Source: Actinomycetota bacterium
GTDB lineage: Bacteria; Actinomycetota; Acidimicrobiia; Acidimicrobiales; Ilumatobacteraceae
Reading direction: 5' to 3'
Assembly: GCA_009704985.1 (NCBI GenBank)
Contig: WLDE01000019.1
Coordinates: forward strand, 1-32,234
DNA: 32,234 nucleotides
Position 1 is the first letter of the stretch; every line of letters starts with the position of its first letter. Below, piece by piece: positions 1-7,876 of the stretch. The notes beneath the pieces are model-generated. The model was not told the DNA's origin. It did no database searches and saw only the letters and a list, made by a program, of their open reading frames with translations. A program made the position numbers and the translations under genes.

Positions 1-391
1 AGACACGCTCAACCGCGGCTCCCACTCATGTGCTGCAAACGGCTCCGACCTCAACGGACCAAGCCACTTCCCTCATCCGGGGCATCCGTGGCCGAGCCGG
101 ACGTGGCAATCAGTCGAACGGGGCAGAACCAACCGGCCCTCCCCAGAGCACTCCTCGACGCCACCACCCGAAACGGCCGGGATGAACATCCAACCCTGGA
201 ACCCCGATGTGATCAAGCACCGGTGTTCCTTACATGAGCAGGCGAGCCGTCGCGGCACCGTCCTGGGTGGCAAGCTCGGACGAATCCGCTGGTCAGCAGT
301 CGGTGATGGCGCCCAGGACCCCTGGTCTCGGGGTCGGTCCCGGGCTGATCGGGGCCGGGATCCGCGAACCGTGTCACACCCCGTCGCCATC
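1..391. other. Upstream stretch without a convincing gene
   Basis: No open frame here shows a recognisable family. A 69-codon frame at 28-237 has no family likeness. The rmuC frame stays open upstream to 182, but that extension is basic and low in complexity and precedes the obvious membrane anchor. I found no tRNA fold, repeat or clear promoter. The region is less GC-rich than the genes that follow, so it is probably intergenic. Confidence 0.5.
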
Positions 392-1753
392 ATGATCCCC
401 ATGGAACCCCTCGTCGTCGCCCTCCTGGCCACCCTGCTGGTGGCAGCGCTCGCGATCGGCTGGCTCGTGGCGCAGCAGGCCGCCGCCCGGCAGTCGCAGC
501 CGCCCGCCGAGCCGCTCGCGCCCCCGGCACCGCCCGTCGACGTCGCAGCGCTCGTGGCGGCGGCCCGTGCCGAGGCCCGCGAGGAGGCCGCCCAGCTCGC
601 GGCCGAGCAGCAGGCACTGCTCCAGCAGCAGCACGCCATGCTGCAGGCGTCGCTCAGCCAGTCGCTCTCCACGCTCCAGCAGCAGTCGCTGGCCGAGCGC
701 GAGGCCGCCCTCGCCCAGCTCGCCACCATCGCGAAGGAGCACCTGGGTGCCCAGGTGGCGGCCAGCCAGGCCGAGCTCACGGCCAAGAAGGACGTGATCG
801 ACACGACGCTCGAGCAGATGAAGGGCGAGATGCGCTCCGAGCTCGGGCGGCTCGGCCAGATCGTCGCCGGCCTGGGCGAGCGCAGCGCCGAGCAGTTCGG
901 CCAGGTCGACCAGTCGCTGCGGGCGCACGCCGAGATCGTGCAGCACCTCTCCACCACCACCCAGAGCCTGCGCGAGGCGCTGGCCAACTCCAAGACCCGC
1001 GGCCAGTGGGGTGAGCGCATGGCCGAGGACGTGCTGCGCCTGGCCGGCTTCATCGAGAACGTCAACTACGTGAAGCAGACCGCCGTCGAGGGCGACGGCC
1101 GCGGCATGCCCGACTTCACCTTCTTCATGCCGAAGCAGCACGTGCTCTACATGGACGTGAAGTTCCCGCTCAGCTCGTACCTCAAGTACCTCGATGCCGG
1201 CACCGAGGCCGAGCGTCAGGCGCACCGCGACCAGTTCCTCCGCGACGTCCGGATGCGGGTCCGCGAGCTGTCCAAGCGCGAGTACGCCAAGTCGAGCAGC
1301 GCCGCCACGGTCGACCAGGTGCTGCTCTTCCTGCCCAACGAGTCGTTGTCGGCGTTCATCATCGAGCAGGACCCCACCATCGTCGACGAGGCGATGAAGC
1401 AGGGCATCGTGCTCTGCTCGCCGGTCACCCTGCTCGCCTTCCTCGGTCTCATCCGGCAGGCGTTCGACAGCTTCATGATCGAGCAGACCAGCGACCAGAT
1501 CCTGGCGTTGCTCGGCAAGTTCGGCGAGCAGTGGGGCAAGTACACCGACTCGCTCGACACGGTGAAGAAGCGGTTCGACAGCGTGCAGCGCGAGTTCGAC
1601 AACCTGCTCGGCACCCGCAAGCGCGCCCTGGAACGCCCGCTGCGCGAGCTCGACGCCATCCGCCGCGAGAAGGGCCTGCCCGTCGACGGCCAGCTCTTCG
1701 AGACCACCGGCACCGATCCGGCGTGGGACAACGTGCGCGAGCTGGGCGCCTGA
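392..1753 (+). CDS. rmuC: DNA recombination protein RmuC
   Basis: RmuC-family protein of about 453 residues, thought to limit DNA rearrangements at inverted repeats; its biochemical activity is poorly defined. The N-terminus has one hydrophobic segment (about residues 5-26, after MIPMEPLVVALL). An Ala/Glu/Gln-rich coiled coil follows (about 50-190), then the conserved nuclease-like RmuC domain (about 205-400), with segments such as RGQWGERMAEDVLRLAGF and YMDVKFPLSSYLKYL. The start is ATG 392, or ATG 401 three codons later. Both precede the membrane segment, whereas the open frame extends further upstream without family features. It lies just ahead of xseA on the same strand (64-base gap), a sensible pairing of DNA-metabolism genes. 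The family call is firm; the exact start is not. Confidence 0.9.
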   Translation: MIPMEPLVVALLATLLVAALAIGWLVAQQAAARQSQPPAEPLAPPAPPVDVAALVAAARAEAREEAAQLAAEQQALLQQQHAMLQASLSQSLSTLQQQSLAEREAALAQLATIAKEHLGAQVAASQAELTAKKDVIDTTLEQMKGEMRSELGRLGQIVAGLGERSAEQFGQVDQSLRAHAEIVQHLSTTTQSLREALANSKTRGQWGERMAEDVLRLAGFIENVNYVKQTAVEGDGRGMPDFTFFMPKQHVLYMDVKFPLSSYLKYLDAGTEAERQAHRDQFLRDVRMRVRELSKREYAKSSSAATVDQVLLFLPNESLSAFIIEQDPTIVDEAMKQGIVLCSPVTLLAFLGLIRQAFDSFMIEQTSDQILALLGKFGEQWGKYTDSLDTVKKRFDSVQREFDNLLGTRKRALERPLRELDAIRREKGLPVDGQLFETTGTDPAWDNVRELGA

Positions 1754-1805
1754 CCGCCTCCGAGCCGCTTCCTGGCCGGCCCGCGTGCGCCGCACACCGG
1801 TCGGG

Positions 1806-1811
1806 CAGACT
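1806..1811 (+). promoter_or_regulatory. Putative -10 element of xseA
   Basis: CAGACT ends six bases before ATG 1818. It fits the CAnnnT variant of the leaderless-type spacing seen across this window. No Shine-Dalgarno sequence lies between it and the start. No clear -35 element was seen. Confidence 0.35.
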
Positions 1812-1817
1812 GCTGCC

Positions 1818-3278
1818 ATGAGCCAGCCCTCGTTCGACTTCCCGGCGTCGGAGTCCGACGACATCGGCGACGTTCTCGACCGCGGGCTGGATCTCGACGA
1901 CGAGGGGGTGCCCACCTTCTCCGTCGCCGAGCTCACCGACGCGATCAACGGCACCCTCCGGCGTCGCTTCGGCGACGGGGTGTGGGTGCGCGGCGAGATC
2001 CAGGGCTGGAGCGAGCGGGGTCCCCACGCGTACTTCCGGCTGGTCGAGGAGACCGAGCAGGGCCGGGCCGTGCTCAACGTGCAGTTCTTCGCCCCGGCCC
2101 GCGCCCGGCTGCGGCCGATCCTGGCCAAGCACCGGCTGCGGCTCGCCGAGGGGCTCCGGGTGCGGATCTTCGGTCACCTCGACGTCTTCCCCGGCAACGG
2201 CCAGCTCGGCCTGAAGATGAGCGGCATCGATCCGCGCTTCACGCTCGGCGACCTGGCGATGCAGCGCGACGAGGTCGTGCGCCGCCTCGTGGCCAGCGGC
2301 ATGTACGACGCGAACCGTCGTCGTCGGCTGGCCGTCGCCCCACTGCGCGTCGGCGTGATCACCAGCGTCGACAGCGCCGCGTGGGCCGACTTCTCGCACG
2401 AGATCGAACGGAGCGGGTTGGGGTTCCAGCTGCGCGTCTGCGACGTGCGGGTGCAGGGCGAGTGGGCGGTGGGGATGATCACCACGGCGCTGCGAGCGCT
2501 CGGTCGCCACGCCGACCTCGACGCGCTCGTACTCATCCGGGGTGGTGGCGCCCGCAGTGAGCTCGCCACCTTCGACGCCGAGGAGATCGCGCTCGCGATC
2601 GCCACCTCACCGCTGCCGGTGCTCACCGGGCTCGGGCACGAGATCGACCGCAGCATCGCCGACGAGGTCGCCCACCTCGCGCTCAAGACACCCACCGCCT
2701 GCGCCACGGCGCTCGTCGAACGGGTGCACGAGTTCCGCGACCGGGCTGAGCACACCTGGACCGGCATCTCCCGGCTGGCCGAGCGGGCCATCGGCGCGAG
2801 CGAGGGACGGCTGCACGAGGTCGCGCTCGGCATCCGGCACCGCACGCAGGGCGCGGTCGACCGGGCCGACGACCGGCTCCACCAGCGCGCCGGCCGGCTG
2901 CGCGCCAGCGCCGATCGCACGGTCGAGCGGGCCGACGACCGCCTCGCCACCGCCACGGCGTCGCTGCGGCGCGTGCCGGGGCGTCTCGATCCCGAGGTGC
3001 GCCACCTCGACGCGGTCGCGGCCCGCGTGCGCCTGCTGGACCCCGTCACCACCATGGCCCGAGGCTGGAGCATCACCCGCACCGCCGACGGGCGCACGGT
3101 GCGCGACGCCGCCGATCTGGTGCCGGGCACCGAGATCGTCACCTCGTTCGCCCGCGGCCGGGCGCGCAGCCGGGTCGAGCACATCTCCCCGTCGCCGACC
3201 GTTCCCGGCGCCGACGACACCGTTCCGTCCGTTCCGTCCGTTCCGCCGAGCGCCGACCAGGAGACCGATCCCGCATGA
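1818..3278 (+). CDS. xseA: Exodeoxyribonuclease VII large subunit
   Basis: Large catalytic subunit of exonuclease VII, which degrades single-stranded DNA to short oligonucleotides with XseB. The 486-residue protein has an N-terminal OB-fold region (about 35-135, with VWVRGEIQGWS and HAYFRLVEE). The catalytic domain follows, with GVITSVDSAAWADF, LVLIRGGGARSEL and LTGLGHEIDRSIADEVA. Next is an Arg/Ala-rich helical region and the terminal MARGWSITRTADG segment. ATG 1818 is chosen because it gives the usual N-terminus; the frame is open back to 1785. The extreme C-terminus carries a Val-Pro-Ser repeat encoded by a 9-bp tandem repeat. The stop overlaps the xseB start (ATGA), so the two subunits are translationally coupled. 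Confidence 0.95.
   Translation: MSQPSFDFPASESDDIGDVLDRGLDLDDEGVPTFSVAELTDAINGTLRRRFGDGVWVRGEIQGWSERGPHAYFRLVEETEQGRAVLNVQFFAPARARLRPILAKHRLRLAEGLRVRIFGHLDVFPGNGQLGLKMSGIDPRFTLGDLAMQRDEVVRRLVASGMYDANRRRRLAVAPLRVGVITSVDSAAWADFSHEIERSGLGFQLRVCDVRVQGEWAVGMITTALRALGRHADLDALVLIRGGGARSELATFDAEEIALAIATSPLPVLTGLGHEIDRSIADEVAHLALKTPTACATALVERVHEFRDRAEHTWTGISRLAERAIGASEGRLHEVALGIRHRTQGAVDRADDRLHQRAGRLRASADRTVERADDRLATATASLRRVPGRLDPEVRHLDAVAARVRLLDPVTTMARGWSITRTADGRTVRDAADLVPGTEIVTSFARGRARSRVEHISPSPTVPGADDTVPSVPSVPPSADQETDPA
3221..3247 (+). repeat. 9-bp tandem repeat, 3 copies, in the xseA tail
   Basis: Three in-frame units of CGTTCCGTC (the last ends GCC) encode Val-Pro-Ser repeats near the XseA C-terminus. 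It lies about 30 bases before the stop codon, in a low-complexity tail outside the conserved domain. Confidence 0.85.
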
Positions 3279-3499
3279 ACACCCCCGACCGCGATCCCGA
3301 CGCACCGGTGGCCGCCGGGTACGCCGCCGCGCTGGCCGAGCTCGAGGAGATCCTCGTGCAGCTCGAACGCACCGACGTCGACGTCGACGTGCTGGCCGCA
3401 CAGGTGCAGCGCGCCGCCGAGCTCATCACGTTCTGCCGCGACCGCATCGGCAACGCACGCCTGCAGATCGAGCAGGTCGTCGCCCGCATCGACGACTGA
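3275..3499 (+). CDS. xseB: Exodeoxyribonuclease VII small subunit
   Basis: Small subunit of exonuclease VII; several copies wrap the helical part of XseA and are needed for activity. The product has 74 residues, typical for the family. It carries the signature YAAALAELEEILVQLER followed by a heptad-like helix (DVDVDVLAAQVQRAAELITFCRDRI). The ATG sits in the ATGA overlap with the xseA stop, consistent with stoichiometric co-translation. A 126-base gap without a gene separates it from the carotenoid operon. Confidence 0.95.
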   Translation: MNTPDRDPDAPVAAGYAAALAELEEILVQLERTDVDVDVLAAQVQRAAELITFCRDRIGNARLQIEQVVARIDD

Positions 3500-3612
3500 C
3501 GATCGAGCCGGGCGCTACGGAGCGCGGATGCGCCGCGGATGGCGTGACGCTGTGTGCCAGACGCTCGTCGGGAAAGCGGGCGCTCCGGCGAGCACGCCCC
3601 CGTCGGGCCACC

Positions 3613-3618
3613 TAGCCT
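3613..3618 (+). promoter_or_regulatory. Putative -10 element of the carotenoid operon
   Basis: TAGCCT ends seven bases before GTG 3626, so transcription would start at or next to the start codon, giving a leaderless crtE mRNA. The five downstream genes overlap head to tail, so this is the only promoter candidate I see for the six-gene operon. No convincing -35 hexamer was found. Confidence 0.55.
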
Positions 3619-3625
3619 CAAGCAC

Positions 3626-4690
3626 GTGCAGCCCGCGCCCACGCCGCCCTCGCTCGCCACCGTCGCGAGCCGAGTCGACGAGCGGCTGCGCACGCTGCTC
3701 GCCGCCGAGGAGGCCCGGTGGTCCGCGTTCGACCCCGACCTGGAGGAGCCGATCCGCGAGATCGGCCGGCTCGTCCTGGCCGGCGGCAAGCGGCTCCGCC
3801 CGGCGTTCACCTACTGGGGGTTCGTCGGTGCTGGTGGCGACCCCGCCGATCCGCGGGTGATCGACGCCGGTGGCGCCTTCGAGCTGATGCACGCGTTCGC
3901 GCTGTTCCACGACGACGTGATGGACGACGCCACGAGCCGGCGAGGTGCGCTCACCACGCACACCAGGTTCGCCCGCCAGCACGAGGTCGGCGGATGGGCC
4001 GGCGAGGCACGTCGCTTCGGTGACGGCATCGCGATCCTCGTGGGCGACCTGGCGTTCGTGTACGCGGACCAGCTCATGGCCGGCGCATCACCGCAGGCGT
4101 GGGCGGTCTGGAACGAGCTGCGCGTCGAGCTGAACGTCGGCCAGGTGCTCGACATCCTCGGTGGGGTGCGCAACGACCGTCGCCGCGACAAGGCCGAGCG
4201 GATCTGCCGGTACAAGAGCGGCAAGTACACGATCGAGCGGCCGCTGCACCTCGGTGCCGTGATGGCCGCGCCCGAACGTGAGGCCGAGTTGCTCCCGGAG
4301 CTGAGCGCCTACGGGCTGCCCCTCGGCGACGCGTTCCAGATGCGCGACGACGTGATGGGCGCGTTCGGGGACGAAGCGTTCACGGGCAAGCCCGTCGGCG
4401 GCGACCTACGCGAGGGCAAGCCCACCCCGTTGCTCGCCCGTGCGGTGGAGGCGGCCACGCCCGCCCAGCGCGAGGTGCTCGACCTGGTCGGCCGGCCGGG
4501 GCTCGCCGACGACGACGTCGCCCGGATCCAGCAGGTCATCGTCGACACCGGTGCGCTGGCCGACCTCGAGGACACGATCATGCGGCTCACCGACGAGGCG
4601 CTCACCGCGATCGAGCGGGCGTGCATCGTCGACACCGCACGTGACGAGCTGGTGCAGCTCGCCCACTACGTGAGTTGGCGGCAGGTGTGA
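3626..4690 (+). CDS. crtE: Geranylgeranyl diphosphate synthase (trans-polyprenyl synthase)
   Basis: Condenses isopentenyl diphosphate with allylic diphosphates to make C20 geranylgeranyl diphosphate, the entry substrate for carotenoids. The 354-residue protein shows the family hallmarks: GGKRLRP at about 53-59, the first Asp-rich motif HDDVMDD at about 95-101, RYKSGKYTIERPLHLG in the middle, and the second Asp-rich motif MRDDVMGAFGD at about 239-249. GTG 3626 is preferred because a TAGCCT hexamer lies seven bases upstream and the N-terminus then matches family length; the frame is open to 3554. Its stop overlaps the crtI start (GTGA, 4687-4690). Chain length is inferred from the carotenoid context; C15 or longer products cannot be excluded from sequence alone. 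Confidence 0.9.
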   Translation: MQPAPTPPSLATVASRVDERLRTLLAAEEARWSAFDPDLEEPIREIGRLVLAGGKRLRPAFTYWGFVGAGGDPADPRVIDAGGAFELMHAFALFHDDVMDDATSRRGALTTHTRFARQHEVGGWAGEARRFGDGIAILVGDLAFVYADQLMAGASPQAWAVWNELRVELNVGQVLDILGGVRNDRRRDKAERICRYKSGKYTIERPLHLGAVMAAPEREAELLPELSAYGLPLGDAFQMRDDVMGAFGDEAFTGKPVGGDLREGKPTPLLARAVEAATPAQREVLDLVGRPGLADDDVARIQQVIVDTGALADLEDTIMRLTDEALTAIERACIVDTARDELVQLAHYVSWRQV

Positions 4691-6198
4691 GCGCCGCCCG
4701 TCCCGCCCGCGTCGGCCGCCCGCTCGACGTGGTGGTCGTCGGTGCCGGTCTGGGCGGGCTCGCCGCCGCGGCGCACCTGTCGCAGCAGGGCCACACCGTC
4801 ACCGTCGTCGAGCGCGAGCCGATCCCCGGGGGCCGGGCCGGCATGATCGAGGAGGCGGGGTTCCGGCTCGACAACGGTCCCACCGTGCTCACGATGCCGA
4901 ACCTGCTGGCCGACGCGTTCGCCGCCGCGGGTGCGGACATGGCCGACTTCCTCACGATCGACAAGGTCGACCCGATGTACCGGGCGTGCTACGCCGACGG
5001 AAGCACCCTGTTCGTCCGTCACGGTCGCGAGGCGATGACGCAGGAGATCCGCGAGTTCGCCAACGCCAAGGAGGCCGAGGCGTTCGGCCGGTTCTGCGAC
5101 TGGCTCGAGCGGCTCTACCGGGTGGAGATGGCGCACTTCATCGACGCCAACTTCGACTCGCCGCTCGACCTGGTGAAGCCGTGGCGGGCCGGTCTCGAGC
5201 TGGTGAGGCTCGGTGGGTTCGGCAAGCTCGGCCGCAAGGTCGCGAGCTTCTTCGACGACGAGCGGTTGCAGCGGATCTTCAGCTTCCAGTCGATGTACGC
5301 CGGCCTGGCGCCGTACGAGGCGCTGTCGCTCTACGCGGTCATCACCTACATGGACTCCGTCGAGGGCGTGTTCGTCCCCAAGGGCGGCATGCACGCGATG
5401 GCCACCGGCCTCGCCGCCGCGGTGGAGAAGGCGGGCGTCACCATCCGCTACGAGGCCCCGGTCACCCGCATCCTGCGCGCCGGTGACGGCAGCGTGAGCG
5501 GCGTCGAGCTGGGTGGCGGAGAGCGCCTCGCCGCCGACGTGGTGGTGTGCAACCCCGACCTGCCGGTGGCGTACCGAACGCTGCTCGGCGGGGTCGACGC
5601 GCCTCGTGTGGCGCGACGTGGGAAGTACTCGCCGAGCTGCCTGCTGTGGGTGGCCGGCGTGCGCGGCCTCCCGCCGGCCGACGCGGCGCACCACAACATC
5701 CACTTCGGCCGCGACTGGGACGGCTCGTTCCGCGCCCTGATCCACGACGGTGTGCGGATGCCCGATCCCTCGATCCTGGTGACGCTGCACTCGCTCGACG
5801 ACCCGTCGCTCGCGCCCGAGGGGTGCAGCAGCATCTACGTGCTCGAACCCACCCCCAACCTCGACGGCCGCATCGACTGGGTGGCCGAGCGCGAGCGGAT
5901 CACCGGTTCGCTGCGCGCACAGGTGGCCTCGCTCGGCTACCCGACCGACGTGGTGGTGGAGCGGGTGTACGACCCGCTCGACTGGGAGGCGATGGGCATG
6001 GAGCGCGGCACGCCGTTCGCGCTCGCGCACACCTTCCTGCAGACCGGTCCGTTCCGCCCGAACAACGTGGACGAGCGGGTGCCGGGCCTGGTGTTCACCG
6101 GCTCGTCCACGTTGCCCGGGGTCGGTGTGCCGATGGTGCTCGTGTCGGGCAAGCTCGCCGCCGAGCGGGTGCAGCAGTACGCCGAGGCACGTCGGTGA
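4687..6198 (+). CDS. crtI: Phytoene desaturase (CrtI family)
   Basis: FAD-dependent CrtI-type desaturase expected to convert phytoene to lycopene (or neurosporene) at the membrane. It is 503 residues, the usual CrtI size. The N-terminal dinucleotide-binding fold DVVVVGAGLGGLAAAAHL is at about residues 14-31, followed by the PGGRAGM and DNGPTVLTMPNLL signatures. Later segments include FSFQSMYAGLAPYEA, PKGGMHAMATGLA and YVLEPTPNLDG. The C-terminal FAD motif GSSTLPGVGVPMVLVSGK closes the protein. GTG 4687 overlaps the crtE stop; an upstream TTG at 4675 is possible but less likely. Its stop overlaps the crtB start (GTGA). The number of desaturation steps cannot be told from sequence. Confidence 0.9.
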   Translation: MSAARPARVGRPLDVVVVGAGLGGLAAAAHLSQQGHTVTVVEREPIPGGRAGMIEEAGFRLDNGPTVLTMPNLLADAFAAAGADMADFLTIDKVDPMYRACYADGSTLFVRHGREAMTQEIREFANAKEAEAFGRFCDWLERLYRVEMAHFIDANFDSPLDLVKPWRAGLELVRLGGFGKLGRKVASFFDDERLQRIFSFQSMYAGLAPYEALSLYAVITYMDSVEGVFVPKGGMHAMATGLAAAVEKAGVTIRYEAPVTRILRAGDGSVSGVELGGGERLAADVVVCNPDLPVAYRTLLGGVDAPRVARRGKYSPSCLLWVAGVRGLPPADAAHHNIHFGRDWDGSFRALIHDGVRMPDPSILVTLHSLDDPSLAPEGCSSIYVLEPTPNLDGRIDWVAERERITGSLRAQVASLGYPTDVVVERVYDPLDWEAMGMERGTPFALAHTFLQTGPFRPNNVDERVPGLVFTGSSTLPGVGVPMVLVSGKLAAERVQQYAEARR

Positions 6199-7064
6199 CC
6201 GGTTCGGCCGTCACCGGCACGGTGACGCTGGAGGAGAGCTACGCCCGCTGCAAGGAGCTGAACAAGCGCTACGGCACCACGTACTACTGGAGCACGAAGG
6301 TGCTGCCGCGGGTGAAGCAGCACCACGTGTGGGCGCTCTACGCGTTCTGCCGGTACGCCGACGACATCGTCGACGACCTCGGTCCGGCGCCGGTCGAGCA
6401 GCGCGCCGCCGCGCTCGCCGCGTTCGGCGACCGCTTCTTCGCCGACCTCGCCGTGGGTCGCTCCGACGAGCCGGTGCTGAAGGCCGTGGTGCACACCGTG
6501 AAGGCGTTCGACATCGACCCCGACTGCTTCCGGCGGTTCCTGCGGTCGATGACGATGGACCTCACCGTGGCCACCTACGACACGTGGGACGACCTGCTCG
6601 ACTACATGGACGGTTCGGCGGCGGTGATCGGCGAGATGATGCTGCCGATCCTCGAGCCGTTGCAGCCCGAGGCGTTACCGCACGCGCGCGACCTCGGCAA
6701 TGCGTTCCAGCTCACCAACTTCCTCCGCGACATCGCCGAGGATCTCGACCGCGGACGCCAGTACGTGCCGCAGGAGGATCTGCGTCGGTTCGGCGTGGAC
6801 CTCACCGAGCGTCGCGTGACGCCGGAGTTCGTCGAGCTGATGCGGTTCGAGATCGCCCGGTGCCGCGAGCTGTATGCGTCGGCCGATCTCGGCCGGGCGA
6901 TGCTGCCCCCGCAGTCGGCACGCTGCATCGGTGCCGCACGCGATCTCTACAGTCGGATCCTCGTGAAGATCGAGGAGCAGGGCTACGACGTGTTCCGCGA
7001 GCGGGCACGGGTGTCGACGGCCGAGAAGGCCGCGCTCGTGGCCCGGCTCGTCGTCCGGCGATGA
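6195..7064 (+). CDS. crtB: Phytoene synthase
   Basis: Joins two geranylgeranyl diphosphates head to head to give phytoene, the first committed carotenoid step. The 289-residue protein has the squalene/phytoene synthase fold. Visible motifs are YYWSTKVLP, the first Asp-rich motif RYADDIVDD (about 53-61), AFQLTNFLRDIAEDLDRGRQYVP with the second Asp-rich motif (about 172-192), and the C-terminal ARDLYSRI. The start is GTG 6195 in a GTGA overlap with crtI; the frame is open far upstream, but that part is antisense-like shadow. The end overlaps the next gene by ATGA (7061-7064), so it is translationally coupled on both sides. Confidence 0.93.
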   Translation: MTGSAVTGTVTLEESYARCKELNKRYGTTYYWSTKVLPRVKQHHVWALYAFCRYADDIVDDLGPAPVEQRAAALAAFGDRFFADLAVGRSDEPVLKAVVHTVKAFDIDPDCFRRFLRSMTMDLTVATYDTWDDLLDYMDGSAAVIGEMMLPILEPLQPEALPHARDLGNAFQLTNFLRDIAEDLDRGRQYVPQEDLRRFGVDLTERRVTPEFVELMRFEIARCRELYASADLGRAMLPPQSARCIGAARDLYSRILVKIEEQGYDVFRERARVSTAEKAALVARLVVRR

Positions 7065-7876
7065 CCGCACCTCGTTCCGGTCGCGCATCGTCCCGGAGTC
7101 CGGGAGGCATCGCGACCAGAACGGTGCCGGCGGCGATCACGCTGGCCGGGATGATCGCCACACCGCTCGCGGCGCGCGGCGGTCCGGTGCGCCGGGTACT
7201 GAGCAGCGTCGTGGTGACCGGGCTGTTCGCCACCACGAGCGCGGCCGCGGCGCGTCGGTGGGGGCCCACGCGCACCGCCGCCACCGCTGCCGGGGTGTGC
7301 ACGGCGACGGCGGCCGTCGAGCACCTCGGCACGGCCACCGGTGTGCCGTTCGGCCGCTACGCCTACACGTCCGCGCTGCGCCCGCAGGTCGCCGGGGTAC
7401 CGGCGATCGTGCCGCTCGCCTGGTTCGCGATGGCGGTGCCGGCCCGCGAGGCGGCGCACGCCGCGCTGGGCAGCCGCTCCACGCCGCTCGGCCGGATCGG
7501 GCTCGGTGCCGTGGCGCTCACCGCGTGGGACCTGTTCCTCGACCCGCAGATGGTGGGCGAGGGCTACTGGGCGTGGGCCCGCCGCGGCCGGTACCGGGGG
7601 ATCCCGGTCACGAACTTCCTCGGCTGGCTCGCCACGAGCGCGGCGGTGATGGCGGCGCTCGAGGCGGCGTTGCCGGCCGACGAACCCGCCGATCCGACGC
7701 TCGTCGCGGAGTACGGCGTGATGGCGGGCATGGAGACGCTCGGGTTCGCCGCGTTCTTCCGTGACCGGCTGGTGGCCGTCGTCGGTGGTGCGGCGATGCT
7801 GCCGGTGGCCGGTGCCGCCGCCCGCACCTTCTGGCGTCAGCGCCACTGGCGCGTCCACAGCCCCGTAGGTCGCTGA
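7061..7876 (+). CDS. cruF: CruF-like carotenoid 1',2'-hydratase (DUF422 family)
   Basis: Integral membrane protein of 271 residues in the DUF422 carotenoid-biosynthesis family. This family includes the 1',2'-hydratase CruF of myxoxanthophyll synthesis and the bisanhydrobacterioruberin hydratase of haloarchaea. It adds water across a terminal psi-end double bond to give a 1'-hydroxy group. Supporting segments are HLGTATGVPFGRYAYT, VAGVPAIVPLAWFAMA, TAWDLFLDPQMVGEGYWAW and GIPVTNFLGW; the acidic residue in the LDPQM stretch lies in the most conserved block. Several hydrophobic stretches follow a short basic N-terminus. It lies between crtB and a second CrtI-like desaturase, overlapping both. 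In a C50 pathway the same family would act after LyeJ, but no LyeJ-like gene is present, which favours the C40 route. Confidence 0.75.
   Translation: MTAPRSGRASSRSPGGIATRTVPAAITLAGMIATPLAARGGPVRRVLSSVVVTGLFATTSAAAARRWGPTRTAATAAGVCTATAAVEHLGTATGVPFGRYAYTSALRPQVAGVPAIVPLAWFAMAVPAREAAHAALGSRSTPLGRIGLGAVALTAWDLFLDPQMVGEGYWAWARRGRYRGIPVTNFLGWLATSAAVMAALEAALPADEPADPTLVAEYGVMAGMETLGFAAFFRDRLVAVVGGAAMLPVAGAAARTFWRQRHWRVHSPVGR

Noticed and set aside
28..237. A 69-codon frame near the left edge
   Set aside because: No family likeness, no promoter or ribosome-binding site, and composition unlike the neighbouring genes.
73..2128. Long minus-strand frames antisense to rmuC and xseA
   Set aside because: Low-complexity Arg/Ala/Leu composition without motifs, while the plus strand encodes clear RmuC and XseA.
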